From contig NZ_MVKX01000004.1 of the NCBI RefSeq assembly GCF_002018365.1, positions 186,001 through 250,000 on the forward strand: 64,000 bases of DNA, given 5' to 3'. This DNA comes from Acinetobacter amyesii. GTDB taxonomy: Bacteria; Pseudomonadota; Gammaproteobacteria; Pseudomonadales; Moraxellaceae. The notes below the pieces were generated by a model, which made no database searches, was not told the origin of the DNA, and saw only the letters and a list, made by a program, of their open reading frames with translations. The translations under genes were made by a program, and so were the position numbers. Positions 1 through 9,379 of the stretch are shown here, piece by piece (within the stretch, counting starts at the first letter, position 1; the number at the start of each line of letters is the position of its first letter).

Positions 1-1383
1 CACTGCTGCTTCTGCATCGGCAATCTGGGCATCCACCGCATCATCAATGCCATTACCATCTGCATCGGTCACAGGTGGAATCACGATATCCGTTAAGTTA
101 TCGAGGCGATCTTGTAAGTCGTCTTTGGCTGTACCCGGATCAAGCGCATCTACCGCATTTTGTGCAAGTTCTTTGGCATCTTGCGCATCTTTCAAGGCAT
201 CTTCTAAGGTCGCTTGTTCTTCTGGCGTAATCACGCCATCTGCATTCGCGTCTGTAAGTGCATCTTTCGCTGCTTGATCTGCTGCTTCCGCTGCGTCAAC
301 CAGTTCTGTGGCTAAATCCACTGGATCTTCTGTGCTGTCATCTACGCCGTTTTCATTTGCATCGTTGACTGCTGGAATGGTGATATCCGTTAAGTTATCG
401 AGGCGATCTTGGAAGCCATCTTTGGCATCTTGAACAGCTGCAGGTGCAGATGGTAAGGCATTTACCGCGTCTTGGGCTGCATCTTTGGCATCTTGTGCCG
501 CTTTGAGTGCATCTTCAAGTTCAGCTTTTTCCGTTGGCGTAATTAAGCCATTTGATTCTGCATCCGCTAATGCATCTTCTGCGGCTTGGTACGCATCTTC
601 TGCCGCTTTCACTGCCGCTTCTGCATCGGCAATTTGCGCATCCACCGCATCATCAATGCCATTACCATCTGTATCGGTCACAGGTGGAATCACGATATCC
701 GTTAAGTTATCGAGGCGATCTTGTAGGTCGTCTTTATCCGCGCTGTCTTTTAAAGCATCAACAGCCTTCTGAGCGGTATCCTCAGCTGCTTTGGCATCAG
801 CAAGCGCTTGCTCAAGCTTGGCCTTTTCTTCAGGGGTAATTAATCCATCTGCTTGTGCATCGGTCAAAGCATCCTTTGCGGCTTTATTTGCATCTTCTGC
901 TGCTTTTACCGCTTTTTCTGCCGCATCGAGTGCTTGATTTGAGTTACCCGAACTAGATGAACTATCTGAATCATTATTTGCCCAAGCTAAAATGCCTCCA
1001 GCCGTAACTAAAGGGACTAACCACGTCCATAAACCAACTGTTGAATCTGAATAGAGTAAAGGATTAATTTCATCGATCGGATTATAGTTAATTTCAAATA
1101 ATCCAGCTTCATTTGGATTTGTTTCTAATAGATATAATTTATCATCTTCTTCTAGTACGACATTATTTTCATTCGCATTATCTGTAAAGTAATTCTCAAT
1201 TATCAGTTGCTGTCCATCTTTCATTTTTATAATTAAAGTATTTCCACTTCTCTCCATACTTAAAACATTTTCTTTTGAAGTATGTATAACAACAACAGAA
1301 GCCTCCTTTAATGAAATATTACTCGTTTGTATGTTTTCTAAAACAGAATGATGTTCTTTTGATACAACTTGGACTTGTAACAT
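1..1383 (-). CDS. Bap-like repetitive surface/biofilm protein, N-terminal part (cut by window edge)
   Basis: The reading frame is open from ATG at 1383, with ribosome site AGAGGG 8 bases upstream, to the window edge (461 codons). Residues 1-70 resemble the BapA prefix-like domain found at the start of Acinetobacter Bap and Bap-like proteins. A hydrophobic stretch lies at about 116-135, followed by a Ser/Asp-rich linker. From residue 148 come Ala/Asp/Glu/Lys-rich helical repeats of about 99-104 aa, each ending in a QDRLDNLTDI block and a calcium-loop-like segment such as DTDGNGIDD or DANENGVDD. No signal peptide is seen, as expected for type I secreted adhesins of this class, but the C-terminus and any secretion genes lie outside the window. 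The likely role is cell-surface adhesion and biofilm formation. The adhesin type is well supported; the exact family member (Bap, BLP1, BLP2 or other) is not. Confidence 0.8.
   Translation of the reverse strand, partial: MLQVQVVSKEHHSVLENIQTSNISLKEASVVVIHTSKENVLSMERSGNTLIIKMKDGQQLIIENYFTDNANENNVVLEEDDKLYLLETNPNEAGLFEINYNPIDEINPLLYSDSTVGLWTWLVPLVTAGGILAWANNDSDSSSSSGNSNQALDAAEKAVKAAEDANKAAKDALTDAQADGLITPEEKAKLEQALADAKAAEDTAQKAVDALKDSADKDDLQDRLDNLTDIVIPPVTDTDGNGIDDAVDAQIADAEAAVKAAEDAYQAAEDALADAESNGLITPTEKAELEDALKAAQDAKDAAQDAVNALPSAPAAVQDAKDGFQDRLDNLTDITIPAVNDANENGVDDSTEDPVDLATELVDAAEAADQAAKDALTDANADGVITPEEQATLEDALKDAQDAKELAQNAVDALDPGTAKDDLQDRLDNLTDIVIPPVTDADGNGIDDAVDAQIADAEAAV
28..737 (-). repeat. 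Tandem coding repeats in the Bap-like gene
   Basis: Three repeat units are visible. The shared block cgttaagttatcgaggcga starts at 91, 388 and 700, giving periods of 297 and 312 bp. The copies at about 28-128 and 637-737 are almost identical at the DNA level, while the middle copy is more diverged (an A-B-A pattern with a 609-bp period). The array continues past the left edge. Confidence 0.85.
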
Positions 1384-1837
1384 GATAATTACCCTCTGGT
1401 TTATTTATAAATATATGTTTTAAATAATTTTTTAAATCACATGCTTTATCTAGCTAATAAAAAGGCATGTAAATTGACGTATATCAGTTCAACAAAGTTA
1501 TAAAAATTATTAAAGTTTTTTTCTTTACCGCATTGTTAAGACGATTCAAGCCAATCCAAAGGTATAATTTTGTATTTAAGTACGCATGTATATTTTTAAA
1601 TGTGATTTGGTTTGCAATTTCAATGTAAATAAACGCAAATAAATTGTGATAAAATTCAACAAAACGTAATTTTTATTAATTATTCATCGCAATTGTTACA
1701 ATAAACACACACATGATTACTCAAGTTACATAAAAATTGTTTTTATTTACATATTTTTTATAAAACTATGAATTAAAAATTAAAAACACTTTAATTTATT
1801 GATTTTATTTAATTATACTTTTTATAAAATAAAACCA
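1384..1837. other. AT-rich intergenic region between the Bap-like gene and sbmA
   Basis: This stretch of about 450 bp is very AT-rich and has no convincing reading frame. It lies upstream of the Bap-like gene and downstream of sbmA, both on the minus strand, so it should hold the Bap promoter. I could not pick a single clear promoter in it. Confidence 0.5.
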
Positions 1838-1865
1838 TAAAAAAAACCTGCATTTTAATGCAGGT
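1838..1865 (-). terminator. Rho-independent terminator after sbmA
   Basis: Stem ACCTGCATT/AATGCAGGT with a 2-base loop (1846-1865), followed on the minus strand by a run of eight T. It lies 20 bases past the sbmA stop. Confidence 0.85.
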
Positions 1866-1884
1866 CTATTTTAAATTTATAAAT

Positions 1885-3081
1885 TCAATTATTAATTTTT
1901 TCTTCAAATTCTTTTAAACGCTTATAAATAGATATTAATTCGATAATGGTTGTCCACGAGGAAATCAGGTATTGGAAAGAATCACGCACACGCCCAAAGA
2001 CATTTAAAATTTGCATTAATATACCGAGTGTAATTGTTCCCGCAGCAATACTTGGGAACAAAATAAAGAACCCATAAATATTATCAAGCTGCATATACCA
2101 AATACGAACGAGGTTGAAATAAGCATAGTGAAAATATAATCTAAAATAATTAAATCGGACTTTACCAAATAATTCTTTTAATGTGAGAGGGTCTGCTCGA
2201 TCTGCATAATCTTCACCATAAACTAATTCTTTACGATATGCTGCTTCGACTTTTTGATTATTAAACTCCAAACCCGGTAGTTTATAACCCACCAACATTA
2301 AAATAACTGTCCCTAAAACCGCCCAAAGGACTGCCGCCCAAACCAATGCATAGGCGATTTCCCCCACGACAGGTAATTTCTTTACATGTGTTGATAAAGT
2401 TAACAGCACAGGTAGAAATGCAATTAAGGTCATCACCGATTCAACTAAACTGACCCCTAGTCCTTCTGTGGTTCTCGCAAAACGCATCGTGTCTTCTTGA
2501 ATACGCTGTGAGGCACCTTCGATGTTTCTCAGTTTTTTCCAATGCGCTTTATAAAAGTCATTCATCGCGGTACGCCAACGAAAAACATAATGACTGACGA
2601 AAAACAGGTTCAATACCGCCAGTGTGACATACACCATGGCCACATAGAGAAAAGTCAGCGTCTCTGAATATAGCGTCGCCACTTCGCCCCCACCGCCAGA
2701 AAGCATCTTCTGGATCAGATCATAGAATGGGTTATACCAAGCATTGATTACGACATTACATTCCACACTAAACCAAACATTAAACAGGATAAATGCGGTT
2801 CCCCACACAGACCATCGTTGCCAAGGATTATCTGATTTAATCTTCCAAAAGGCTGCAAAAAGCGCCGTTGCTACAAAAAACCAAGCATAGAACCATAAAA
2901 ATTTGGGGCTCCAAAATCGGCTAATACCAATAGGCAGCTCTGCTTGATGATAATTTGCAGCTAAACCAAACATCGTACCCCAACTATTGCCACCGCTATA
3001 CCACAAGGCAATATTGATCACGAACCATATAAGGAATGATCCAAAAAACCATTTTGGATTTGGAAAAAAAGATTTAAACAT
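1885..3081 (-). CDS. sbmA: SbmA/BacA-type peptide antibiotic importer
   Basis: The 398-aa product is a polytopic inner-membrane protein, close to the 406 aa of E. coli SbmA. It matches the SbmA/BacA family along its length: an aromatic N-terminus (FFPNPKWFF), seven to eight hydrophobic segments, and the long soluble-facing stretch around [14 protein letters not shown]. Family members are proton-driven importers of microcins, proline-rich peptides and bleomycin, and have the membrane fold of ABC exporters but no ATPase domain. The ATG at 3081 has a good ribosome site (TAGGA) 4 bases upstream. The gene stands alone, with its own terminator. Confidence 0.9.
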   Translation of the reverse strand: MFKSFFPNPKWFFGSFLIWFVINIALWYSGGNSWGTMFGLAANYHQAELPIGISRFWSPKFLWFYAWFFVATALFAAFWKIKSDNPWQRWSVWGTAFILFNVWFSVECNVVINAWYNPFYDLIQKMLSGGGGEVATLYSETLTFLYVAMVYVTLAVLNLFFVSHYVFRWRTAMNDFYKAHWKKLRNIEGASQRIQEDTMRFARTTEGLGVSLVESVMTLIAFLPVLLTLSTHVKKLPVVGEIAYALVWAAVLWAVLGTVILMLVGYKLPGLEFNNQKVEAAYRKELVYGEDYADRADPLTLKELFGKVRFNYFRLYFHYAYFNLVRIWYMQLDNIYGFFILFPSIAAGTITLGILMQILNVFGRVRDSFQYLISSWTTIIELISIYKRLKEFEEKINN

Positions 3082-3471
3082 TGGTCCTACATTTCCCTGA
3101 ATCTTTGTTTTTAGTTTGAGTTGCTGATGATAAGTTTTATTTCATTAATTTTCTTGTTCAGATTGAATATTTAACGCTGTTTAATCTGAAATTTAACAAT
3201 CAAATACAAGACGACACATCATTCTGTTAGCTTAAGCATGAAAACTGAAGTTCACCTTAAATTCTTTATTGATCATGCCCTTTTGATGATCTGGTCATTG
3301 TTTGTGGAACAAAAGACAAATCTTAGGACATACAGATCCAGTTAAAAAGTTTGTCATATTTTAAAATTATTTTTGATATCAATAGATTAAAAACCCATAA
3401 TTTATTTAACCATTATTTAAACTTAAGTTATGGAATTCTCTAAAATATTTTCTGCGATGTAGCTCACGTCA
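3082..3471. other. Divergent intergenic region upstream of sbmA and the 64-aa ORF
   Basis: No reading frame is seen. A small dyad, GATCAT/ATGATC, lies near 3270-3290. The region must contain the sbmA promoter and leads into the candidate promoter of the next small gene. Confidence 0.4.
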
Positions 3472-3500
3472 TTTACAAAACATGTTTCTTCACCAATAAT
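3472..3500 (+). promoter_or_regulatory. Candidate sigma-70 promoter for the 64-aa ORF
   Basis: TTTACA (3472-3477), a 17-base spacer, then AATAAT (3495-3500), about 40 bases before the start codon at 3541. This was read by eye only. Confidence 0.35.
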
Positions 3501-3540
3501 ATGATAAGTTCAATTAACAACCTATGCTTGGGGAAGTAAA

Positions 3541-3735
3541 ATGGAAAGTGCAATTGTTGAATTACTCAAACCAATTACATTAAATAAAGAAAATTGCAGT
3601 CCTTTGGTTTTTGAAACTGGTACCGTTCTAAAAGTGATTATGCAAACGCCAGAAGGCCTTTTGGTAAGTAATGATGACAAATTTAACTTTATGATTTCAT
3701 TAAAAGATAAGAATGAAGTTTGGCGCGAAATTTAA
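3541..3735 (+). CDS. Small orphan protein of unknown function (64 aa)
   Basis: I do not recognise this protein. It is 64 aa, soluble-looking and without signal peptide or membrane segment. Its sequence suggests a small beta-rich domain (VFETGTVLKVIMQTPEG then FNFMISLKDK). A strong ribosome site (GGGGAAG) sits 4 bases before ATG 3541, and a plausible promoter lies 40 bases further up, which argues for a real gene. It is on the opposite strand to both flanking genes and is not part of an operon. Confidence 0.6.
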   Translation: MESAIVELLKPITLNKENCSPLVFETGTVLKVIMQTPEGLLVSNDDKFNFMISLKDKNEVWREI

Positions 3736-4020
3736 TTTTTGCGTTAAATCTTTAAATCTTCGAATTTTGCATAATAATGAAATTTAAAATTTACTGATCT
3801 AAAACGGCATTAAAATAATAAGGGACTGACTAGAGCAGTCCTGAATCAAATCAATCTCACTTACTCATCTTCACTTTCAAGCCATCATTTAAGTTTTTTT
3901 TTCAAACTATCTTTCATTTATCGCATATTTTTCAAACGCTCCCCCGCTGTATTTCAAATCCAAGCTATAAAAAGCGTTCTATTTAATTCATCTAAATCAA
4001 AGATTGAATTGGGGGACCAT

Positions 4021-5073
4021 TTAAGGCTTATCTGTTGTTTTAAAAAACATTTTTTTGCTCAATTGATAAAAATAATTGGTGGTCAATATCACAAAAATCA
4101 GCCGTGATAGTTGAAACGCAACCACGATAGGCACAGCTAATCCAAGGGCTTTTGCCATTAAAGACATTTCTGCAATGCCTCCGGGAGATAAGCCTAAAAC
4201 TAAAATTTTTCCATTGGCGTGACTGATATACATCAAGAACAATGCAAAAAGGATGGATAATCCTAATGCCAATAAATTTAAAATGGTCGTGATGGCGATG
4301 AATTTTTTATGGCTTTTTAAGAAGCTAAAAGGAAACTTTGTACCTAATGACCAACCTATACATAATTGCCCAAACGCCGTAAACCATGTCGGAAATTTTA
4401 GTTCCAATACTCCGAAAAATGAAAGAAATCCCACCATAACTAATGGTCCGAGAACCCACGCATTTAATACTTTGAATTTTTGAAATATTTGCGCAATCAA
4501 GCAGGCCATAGCAAATAAAAGAAAAATTTGCACAATTCCAAAGTAATCAATGATGTGTGGGTCTAGACTCACCCAATGAATATCAAATAATGCTGCTAAA
4601 AAGATTGGTACAAGCACCACAAGTGCCACGATTCTCAAACTATGTGCAGCAACGACTTTATCCACTTGCGCCTGATGATGTTCTGCGATATTCACCATTT
4701 CACTGGCACTACCGATGGCGGAAGAAAACCACGCTGTTGCCCAATCTAAACCATTGATACGATACTGCAATCCTGCGATAAGTGTTCCCAAAATCAATGA
4801 CCATAAGATGCCGAGTACGATAAAAATCCAATAGGCAGAAATAGCATGGACCAGCGCTGGGGTAAAATATAGTCCCAAAACCATACCAATAATGACTTGT
4901 CCCACTTTACGCCAATGCGGCGCACACGCGAGTGGTTGGCCAATACAACCGAAAAATAAAGCCGCGAGTAATGGTCCGAGCAACCACGGTAAAGGCAGAT
5001 GAAGTAAATTTGCGATGAACGCACCGATCAGTGCGCATACCAATCCTTTGGCATTTAATTTTATGATTTCCAT
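4021..5073 (-). CDS. AbrB-family membrane protein (PF05145 type), possible transporter
   Basis: About 350 aa and almost entirely hydrophobic, with ten or so membrane segments arranged as two related halves. The halves carry PLPWLLGPLLAALFFGC near residues 28-44 (counted from ATG 5073) and AWVLGPLVMVGFLSFFG in the second half. This duplicated pattern is typical of the AbrB/ammonia monooxygenase-like membrane family, whose substrate is generally unknown. I take ATG 5073. An in-frame TTG lies at 5088 with a stop one codon above, so no longer form exists. It is the last gene of the tricarboxylate operon, 46 bases after tctA, which suggests a role in transport or efflux of the same compounds. That role is inferred from context only. 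Confidence 0.75.
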   Translation of the reverse strand: MEIIKLNAKGLVCALIGAFIANLLHLPLPWLLGPLLAALFFGCIGQPLACAPHWRKVGQVIIGMVLGLYFTPALVHAISAYWIFIVLGILWSLILGTLIAGLQYRINGLDWATAWFSSAIGSASEMVNIAEHHQAQVDKVVAAHSLRIVALVVLVPIFLAALFDIHWVSLDPHIIDYFGIVQIFLLFAMACLIAQIFQKFKVLNAWVLGPLVMVGFLSFFGVLELKFPTWFTAFGQLCIGWSLGTKFPFSFLKSHKKFIAITTILNLLALGLSILFALFLMYISHANGKILVLGLSPGGIAEMSLMAKALGLAVPIVVAFQLSRLIFVILTTNYFYQLSKKMFFKTTDKP

Positions 5074-5119
5074 ATGATCTAACAGCAATGGTCAGACTCG
5101 CTGACCATTGCTTCTCCAT

Positions 5120-6619
5120 TTAAGCTTTTTGCTTCTTAATGAATAGATATTTACGGACGATTGGCAAGATCAACAACAGTGCTGACATGACCCAAAGTCC
5201 CATACTGATGTTACTGCTCCACAGAATACTGAGCTCACCTTGAGAAATGGAGAGTGCACGTCGTAGATTTGACTCCATCAATTCACCCAGTACAAAACCA
5301 AGAATCAGAGGTGCCAATGGAAAATCAAATTTTCGAAGGATATATCCAACAATACCGAGCCCCATACAAAGCACAAGATCGAAAACAGTGCTGTGAATTG
5401 CAAATACCCCAACAAAGCTGACGGTTGCAATAATTGGAATCAAAATATAACTTGGAATCGAAAGTAAACGCGCAAAGAAGCCAACTAAGGGTAAGTTCAA
5501 TACCAATAAGATAATATTTCCCACCATTAAGGATGCAATCAATGCCCAAACCAAAACTGGCTGCTCCGTAAATAATTGCGGACCTGGGGTAATGTTATAC
5601 ATGGTCAAAGCCCCCATCATGACCGCAGTTGTTCCAGAACCCGGCACACCTAAAGTCAACATTGGGACAAAAGAACCACATGCTGCTGCATTATTAGCAC
5701 TTTCTGGCGCGGCCAAACCACGTAGATCACCTTTACCAAATTTACTACTGTCACCCGCCATTTTCCGTTCAGTGGTATACGCCATGGCACTCGCCACACT
5801 GGCACCAGCACCCGGTAAAATCCCTGAGAAAAACCCAATCAAGGATCCACGAATCATGGTGGCTAAAGCACTCAGAAACTCTTTGACATTAAATAATGAG
5901 CGTTTTCCTTGTTCTAATACCACTTTGCCCATCGTGGTACGTTCAAGCAACAGTAAAATTTCACTGATACTAAATAAACCAATCACCACCGTTGTAAAGG
6001 CAATGCCGTCACTTAAACCTACACTATCAAATGTAAAACGATAAACACCAGTAATCGCATCCATTCCCACGGTCGAAATTGCCAGACCGATCAGCGCCAT
6101 GATTAACGTTTTAAATGGTTGCGTGCTGACTAAACCGGTCAAGCAAACAATTGCAAAAACCATCAAGGCAAAGTATTCCGCTGGTCCAAAGGAAACCGCC
6201 CATCGTGCCAAAATCGGTGCAAATAAAACAATCCCGATAAAGGCAATTGTACTACCAATAAATGAGCTAATGGATGAAAGGGATAAAGCAATACCCGCCT
6301 TACCTTGCTGCGCCAAAGGATAACCATCTAAAGTGGTCATAATTGCACCTGCATCGCCCGGTACATTCAGCAAAATTGCGGAAATTCGTCCACCATATTC
6401 ACAACCGAGATAGACAGCTGCCAATAAAATTAAGGCACTATCAACGGGTAATCCTAAGGCATAGGCGAAAGGTAATAGGATGGCAACACCATTGATTGGA
6501 CCCAAACCCGGCAACAGTCCGACAATTGTTCCAATAAATGCACCAATAAAAGCAATGAGTAAGTTTTGCGGTTGTAAAGCAACTTCAAAACCTGTCATTA
6601 AAAAATTAAATATGTCCAT
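5120..6619 (-). CDS. tctA: TctA-family large permease of a tripartite tricarboxylate transporter
   Basis: The 499-aa product has the usual TctA length and about 12 membrane segments. Two glycine/proline-rich motifs typical of the family are visible: GLLPGLGPINGVA near residue 34 and GILPGAGASVASAMAY in the middle, with SANNAAACGSFVPMLTLGVP further on. TctA forms the ion-coupled channel of TTT transporters together with TctB and the periplasmic receptor TctC. The start ATG 6619 lies 13 bases after the tctB stop and has an AGGGATG-like ribosome site. The neighbours point to tricarballylate or a related tricarboxylate as substrate. Confidence 0.93.
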   Translation of the reverse strand: MDIFNFLMTGFEVALQPQNLLIAFIGAFIGTIVGLLPGLGPINGVAILLPFAYALGLPVDSALILLAAVYLGCEYGGRISAILLNVPGDAGAIMTTLDGYPLAQQGKAGIALSLSSISSFIGSTIAFIGIVLFAPILARWAVSFGPAEYFALMVFAIVCLTGLVSTQPFKTLIMALIGLAISTVGMDAITGVYRFTFDSVGLSDGIAFTTVVIGLFSISEILLLLERTTMGKVVLEQGKRSLFNVKEFLSALATMIRGSLIGFFSGILPGAGASVASAMAYTTERKMAGDSSKFGKGDLRGLAAPESANNAAACGSFVPMLTLGVPGSGTTAVMMGALTMYNITPGPQLFTEQPVLVWALIASLMVGNIILLVLNLPLVGFFARLLSIPSYILIPIIATVSFVGVFAIHSTVFDLVLCMGLGIVGYILRKFDFPLAPLILGFVLGELMESNLRRALSISQGELSILWSSNISMGLWVMSALLLILPIVRKYLFIKKQKA

Positions 6620-6632
6620 GTCTTTGTCATCC

Positions 6633-7079
6633 CTAACCCAAGAAGCCTAGTGGCAATGGCACATCCAAAACACGGTCAAACAGATAGTAGGTACTCATAC
6701 TCAGCACCAAACCCGTAATAACAACTGGCACTGTTTTACCGTTAAAAAGTTTCCCAACCACGATGGTCATCAGTAGCGTTGCCGCGATAAATCCCAACCA
6801 TTCGAAGCAAAGCGCATAAAGTGACAATGCCAACGTGCATAAAACCAGTTTGCCGATTAAATGCTTGGTCCAACCTAGTTCAACAGGCTCGAACATCATG
6901 GCTGGGCGCACGGTCAAATAAATGGCACTCGCTGTAATTAAGCCCATCAGTAAAATTGGAAAGGCTTTCGGTCCTACAGGGTCGTAGGAAATCGGCGCTT
7001 CAAAATTGCATGCGTAAATTAATAAGATAAAGCCACAGACCGCAATGATGGCCGTAAGAATCCGTTCAGATTTCATCAT
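6633..7079 (-). CDS. tctB: TctB-family small permease of a tripartite tricarboxylate transporter
   Basis: The 148-aa product has four hydrophobic segments, as expected for TctB. The order tctC-tctB-tctA and the length are canonical. The start is ATG 7079 or the adjacent ATG 7076, behind GAGGATAG. A hairpin terminator lies between tctC and this gene, so tctBA is probably transcribed less than tctC. Confidence 0.88.
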   Translation of the reverse strand: MMKSERILTAIIAVCGFILLIYACNFEAPISYDPVGPKAFPILLMGLITASAIYLTVRPAMMFEPVELGWTKHLIGKLVLCTLALSLYALCFEWLGFIAATLLMTIVVGKLFNGKTVPVVITGLVLSMSTYYLFDRVLDVPLPLGFLG

Positions 7080-7091
7080 CTATCCTCGAAA

Positions 7092-7125
7092 ACAAAAAAC
7101 TGAGTTAAAAATGCATTTAACTCAG
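7092..7125 (-). terminator. Intra-operon hairpin terminator/attenuator between tctC and tctB
   Basis: Stem CTGAGTTAAA/TTTAACTCAG (7100-7125, 10 bp), followed on the minus strand by TTTTTTGTTTT. It lies just past the tctC stop (7134) and before tctB. It probably lets some read-through pass, giving more receptor than permease. Confidence 0.75.
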
Positions 7126-7133
7126 CGTATTTG

Positions 7134-8126
7134 TTATTTTGATAATTTATATTCTTCTGATAATTGGCGCATTTCAGCCGTTTGCTTATAGACATAAGCA
7201 CTGATTTCTTCACCCGTTAATTCAAATGGCAACAGGTCCTGATTTTCTCGAACGGCATCAAATTTTTGATTGGTCATCATTTTATCAAAGGCATTTTTCC
7301 ACCAAGCATATGCCTCATCACTGACCTTTGGTCCCATGTAGAAACCACGAATCACAGGCCATTCCAAGTCATAACCTTGTTCCTTCGCAGTTAATAACTT
7401 AGAAAATTTACCCGCTAAACGTTTATCAGAAAACACCGCTAAAACACGGATATTGCCCGCTTCGAGATGCGAGCCAATTTCACTCACATTCCCCACACCC
7501 ACTTGAATATGTTGACCTAACAAGGCTGTTAATACTTCGCCACCGCCTTCAAGAGCCACAAAACTCATATTGGCAGGATTTACCCCAGCCTTTTTAGCCA
7601 GAATCGCCGTTTGCATCCAATCTTGACCACCCACACTGCCAGCGCCACCAAAACTGATCCCTTTTGGATTTTCTTTTAGCGACTTCATCAAATCATCCAG
7701 TGTTTTAAATGGCGAATCCTTATGTACAGCCACTAAACCGTAGTCAACAGCTACACCTGAAAGCCACTTCACATCTTTCTCGGTAAAATTACCAAACTTA
7801 CCTTGAGCCAAATTCAGTAAAGAACCGGTTGAAAATGCGATGACCGCATTGTTATTTGCTGGATCATTATTCACAATTTTATTGTAAGCAACTGCTCCAA
7901 CGCCGCCTGGCATATAGGTCACACGCATCGGATCTTTTAATACTTCTGTTTCTTTAAAGCCGGATTGGATCAGCTTACAGGTCATATCAAAACCTCCACC
8001 CGGCTTTGCAGGGGCAATACATTCTGCACGTTTTGGATGACCTGGATCTTTTGAGGCATTGCCTGTGCCACAGCCAACGACAGCAATACTGGTGCAAGCG
8101 ACGGCTAACCATTTTAATTTCTTCAT
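7134..8126 (-). CDS. tctC: TctC-family periplasmic substrate-binding lipoprotein
   Basis: I place the start at ATG 8126, which gives 330 aa. An AAGGAT ribosome site sits about 9 bases upstream, and the N-terminus then becomes a lipoprotein signal with lipobox VVGC (Cys19). A longer frame to 8192 would bury this signal. The mature part has the TctC/Bug fold features: APAKPGGGFDMTC ligand-loop region, VTYMPGGVGAVAYN, and SFGGAGSVGGQDW. It binds carboxylates in the periplasm and delivers them to TctAB. The tcuAB genes directly upstream suggest tricarballylate or citrate-like ligands. Confidence 0.9.
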   Translation of the reverse strand: MKKLKWLAVACTSIAVVGCGTGNASKDPGHPKRAECIAPAKPGGGFDMTCKLIQSGFKETEVLKDPMRVTYMPGGVGAVAYNKIVNNDPANNNAVIAFSTGSLLNLAQGKFGNFTEKDVKWLSGVAVDYGLVAVHKDSPFKTLDDLMKSLKENPKGISFGGAGSVGGQDWMQTAILAKKAGVNPANMSFVALEGGGEVLTALLGQHIQVGVGNVSEIGSHLEAGNIRVLAVFSDKRLAGKFSKLLTAKEQGYDLEWPVIRGFYMGPKVSDEAYAWWKNAFDKMMTNQKFDAVRENQDLLPFELTGEEISAYVYKQTAEMRQLSEEYKLSK

Positions 8127-8224
8127 TGTTAAAATATCCTTATAACGTTGTAGTCCATTTAAAAATTCAATTTTCTTACCTATAGCCATCATCGACCTCC
8201 ATGGTCCGGTTGTGGTTTGGGTGC

Positions 8225-9376
8225 TTACTTGGTTTTTGAATTCGTTTTAAGTTTTGCGACACGTTCTTCGACGGCAAATTTCAGTAATGCGGCACTTCGG
8301 TAAAAGCCGTGCGCAAACTTACCAAAAGGGATCGTCAAGAAGAAAGTCATAACGGTTGCAAGATGAACAATCAGCAAGAGAGCCATTGCGGAACTATCGC
8401 GAAATGCCAATAACGCCAGACCTGTAATGCTGATCAGCAATAACAGGAAGATAAAACCACGGTCCATTGGTTTTTGATTTGCATCGCCATGCATCGGATG
8501 TCGTTTAATATTGAGATGAAGCAGCCCGATCGGTCCAATGATCAGACCAATACCGCCCAATGTACCTAAAATCACCGGTAAACTGGTGTAGGCATACGGT
8601 GCTTCTAAGCCTAAAAAGTAGTGATACATCGTCGCGACACTGGTTGCCATAAAGCAAAGTAAAAATCCATACATCGTAAAGTGATGGAAAACTCGGCGGA
8701 TTTGCGTATAACGATCATCTTCCTCATTACAGCCTTTGCCATGTCCACCATCTAAATATTTTAAGGTCAGGACATTTTTTGACGCTTGTAAAATATCGGG
8801 TTGTGCAACACCCTCTGGAATAATTTTTGAGGTTTGTTTCCAAAATTTTGCAATTCCCAAGCCCAATAGAACAAAAGCCAAAATAAACACAGAGCCAAAT
8901 AAAACGGCAAGAAAGTTATGCGGAAAAATTGCATAAAAATCGCCTTGATATTGACCAAAGATATTGGTGCCATTGAGCCAAACACCAAAAAGCATCAGTA
9001 ATGCAAAAAATACCGACATCGCAGAAACTAGCGGAATTCCGGTCTTTTTATAAATCGCACCAAAAGATGCAGGAACTGCAAATTCTTGATAGGTTTCTAG
9101 GCGGACTTGTGCCATGGCTTGAGGAATATTCACGCCAAACTCATGCGGAGGCGCATACTGACAGGCATGTAAACATGCGCCACAGTTGTGGCATAAATTT
9201 GCCATGTAATGAATATCGGCTTGAGTAAACTCAAGTCTTTTGGTCATTGCAGGGAAAACCGCACAGAATGTTTCGCAATAACGACATGCATTACAAATCT
9301 GTAAAGCCTGTTTTACTTGTTGTTCATGATCCGTGAGCTGTACAACTGGAATTAAGTTTTTAACATTTGCATTCAT
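8225..9376 (-). CDS. tcuB: TcuB-type Fe-S/haem membrane oxidoreductase (tricarballylate utilisation)
   Basis: The 383-aa product carries two [4Fe-4S] motifs at its N-terminus: C28-x2-C31-x2-C34-x3-C38 and C62-x2-C65-x2-C68-x3-C72. Roughly six membrane segments follow, with conserved histidines that could hold haem. In Salmonella, TcuB reoxidises the FAD of tricarballylate dehydrogenase TcuA and passes electrons to the quinone pool. The gene starts 3 bases after tcuA stops (ATG 9376), so the two are translationally close. The name CitB is also used for this family. Confidence 0.88.
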   Translation of the reverse strand: MNANVKNLIPVVQLTDHEQQVKQALQICNACRYCETFCAVFPAMTKRLEFTQADIHYMANLCHNCGACLHACQYAPPHEFGVNIPQAMAQVRLETYQEFAVPASFGAIYKKTGIPLVSAMSVFFALLMLFGVWLNGTNIFGQYQGDFYAIFPHNFLAVLFGSVFILAFVLLGLGIAKFWKQTSKIIPEGVAQPDILQASKNVLTLKYLDGGHGKGCNEEDDRYTQIRRVFHHFTMYGFLLCFMATSVATMYHYFLGLEAPYAYTSLPVILGTLGGIGLIIGPIGLLHLNIKRHPMHGDANQKPMDRGFIFLLLLISITGLALLAFRDSSAMALLLIVHLATVMTFFLTIPFGKFAHGFYRSAALLKFAVEERVAKLKTNSKTK

Positions 9377-9379
9377 TCT

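Noticed and set aside
47..839. Plus-strand open frames in the Bap-like region
   Set aside because: They are mirror frames of the repetitive minus-strand gene; their Ser/Ala-rich repeats simply reflect its repeats.
1..1383. CRISPR array at the left edge
   Set aside because: The periods are about 300 bp and multiples of three, in frame with a protein; they are coding repeats.
3822..3841. Hairpin GGACTG/CAGTCC after the 64-aa gene
   Set aside because: The stem is short and there is no T tract, so it was not called a terminator.
5592..6044. 150-aa open frame on the plus strand
   Set aside because: Antisense to tctA, whose membrane-protein frame is clear over the same stretch.
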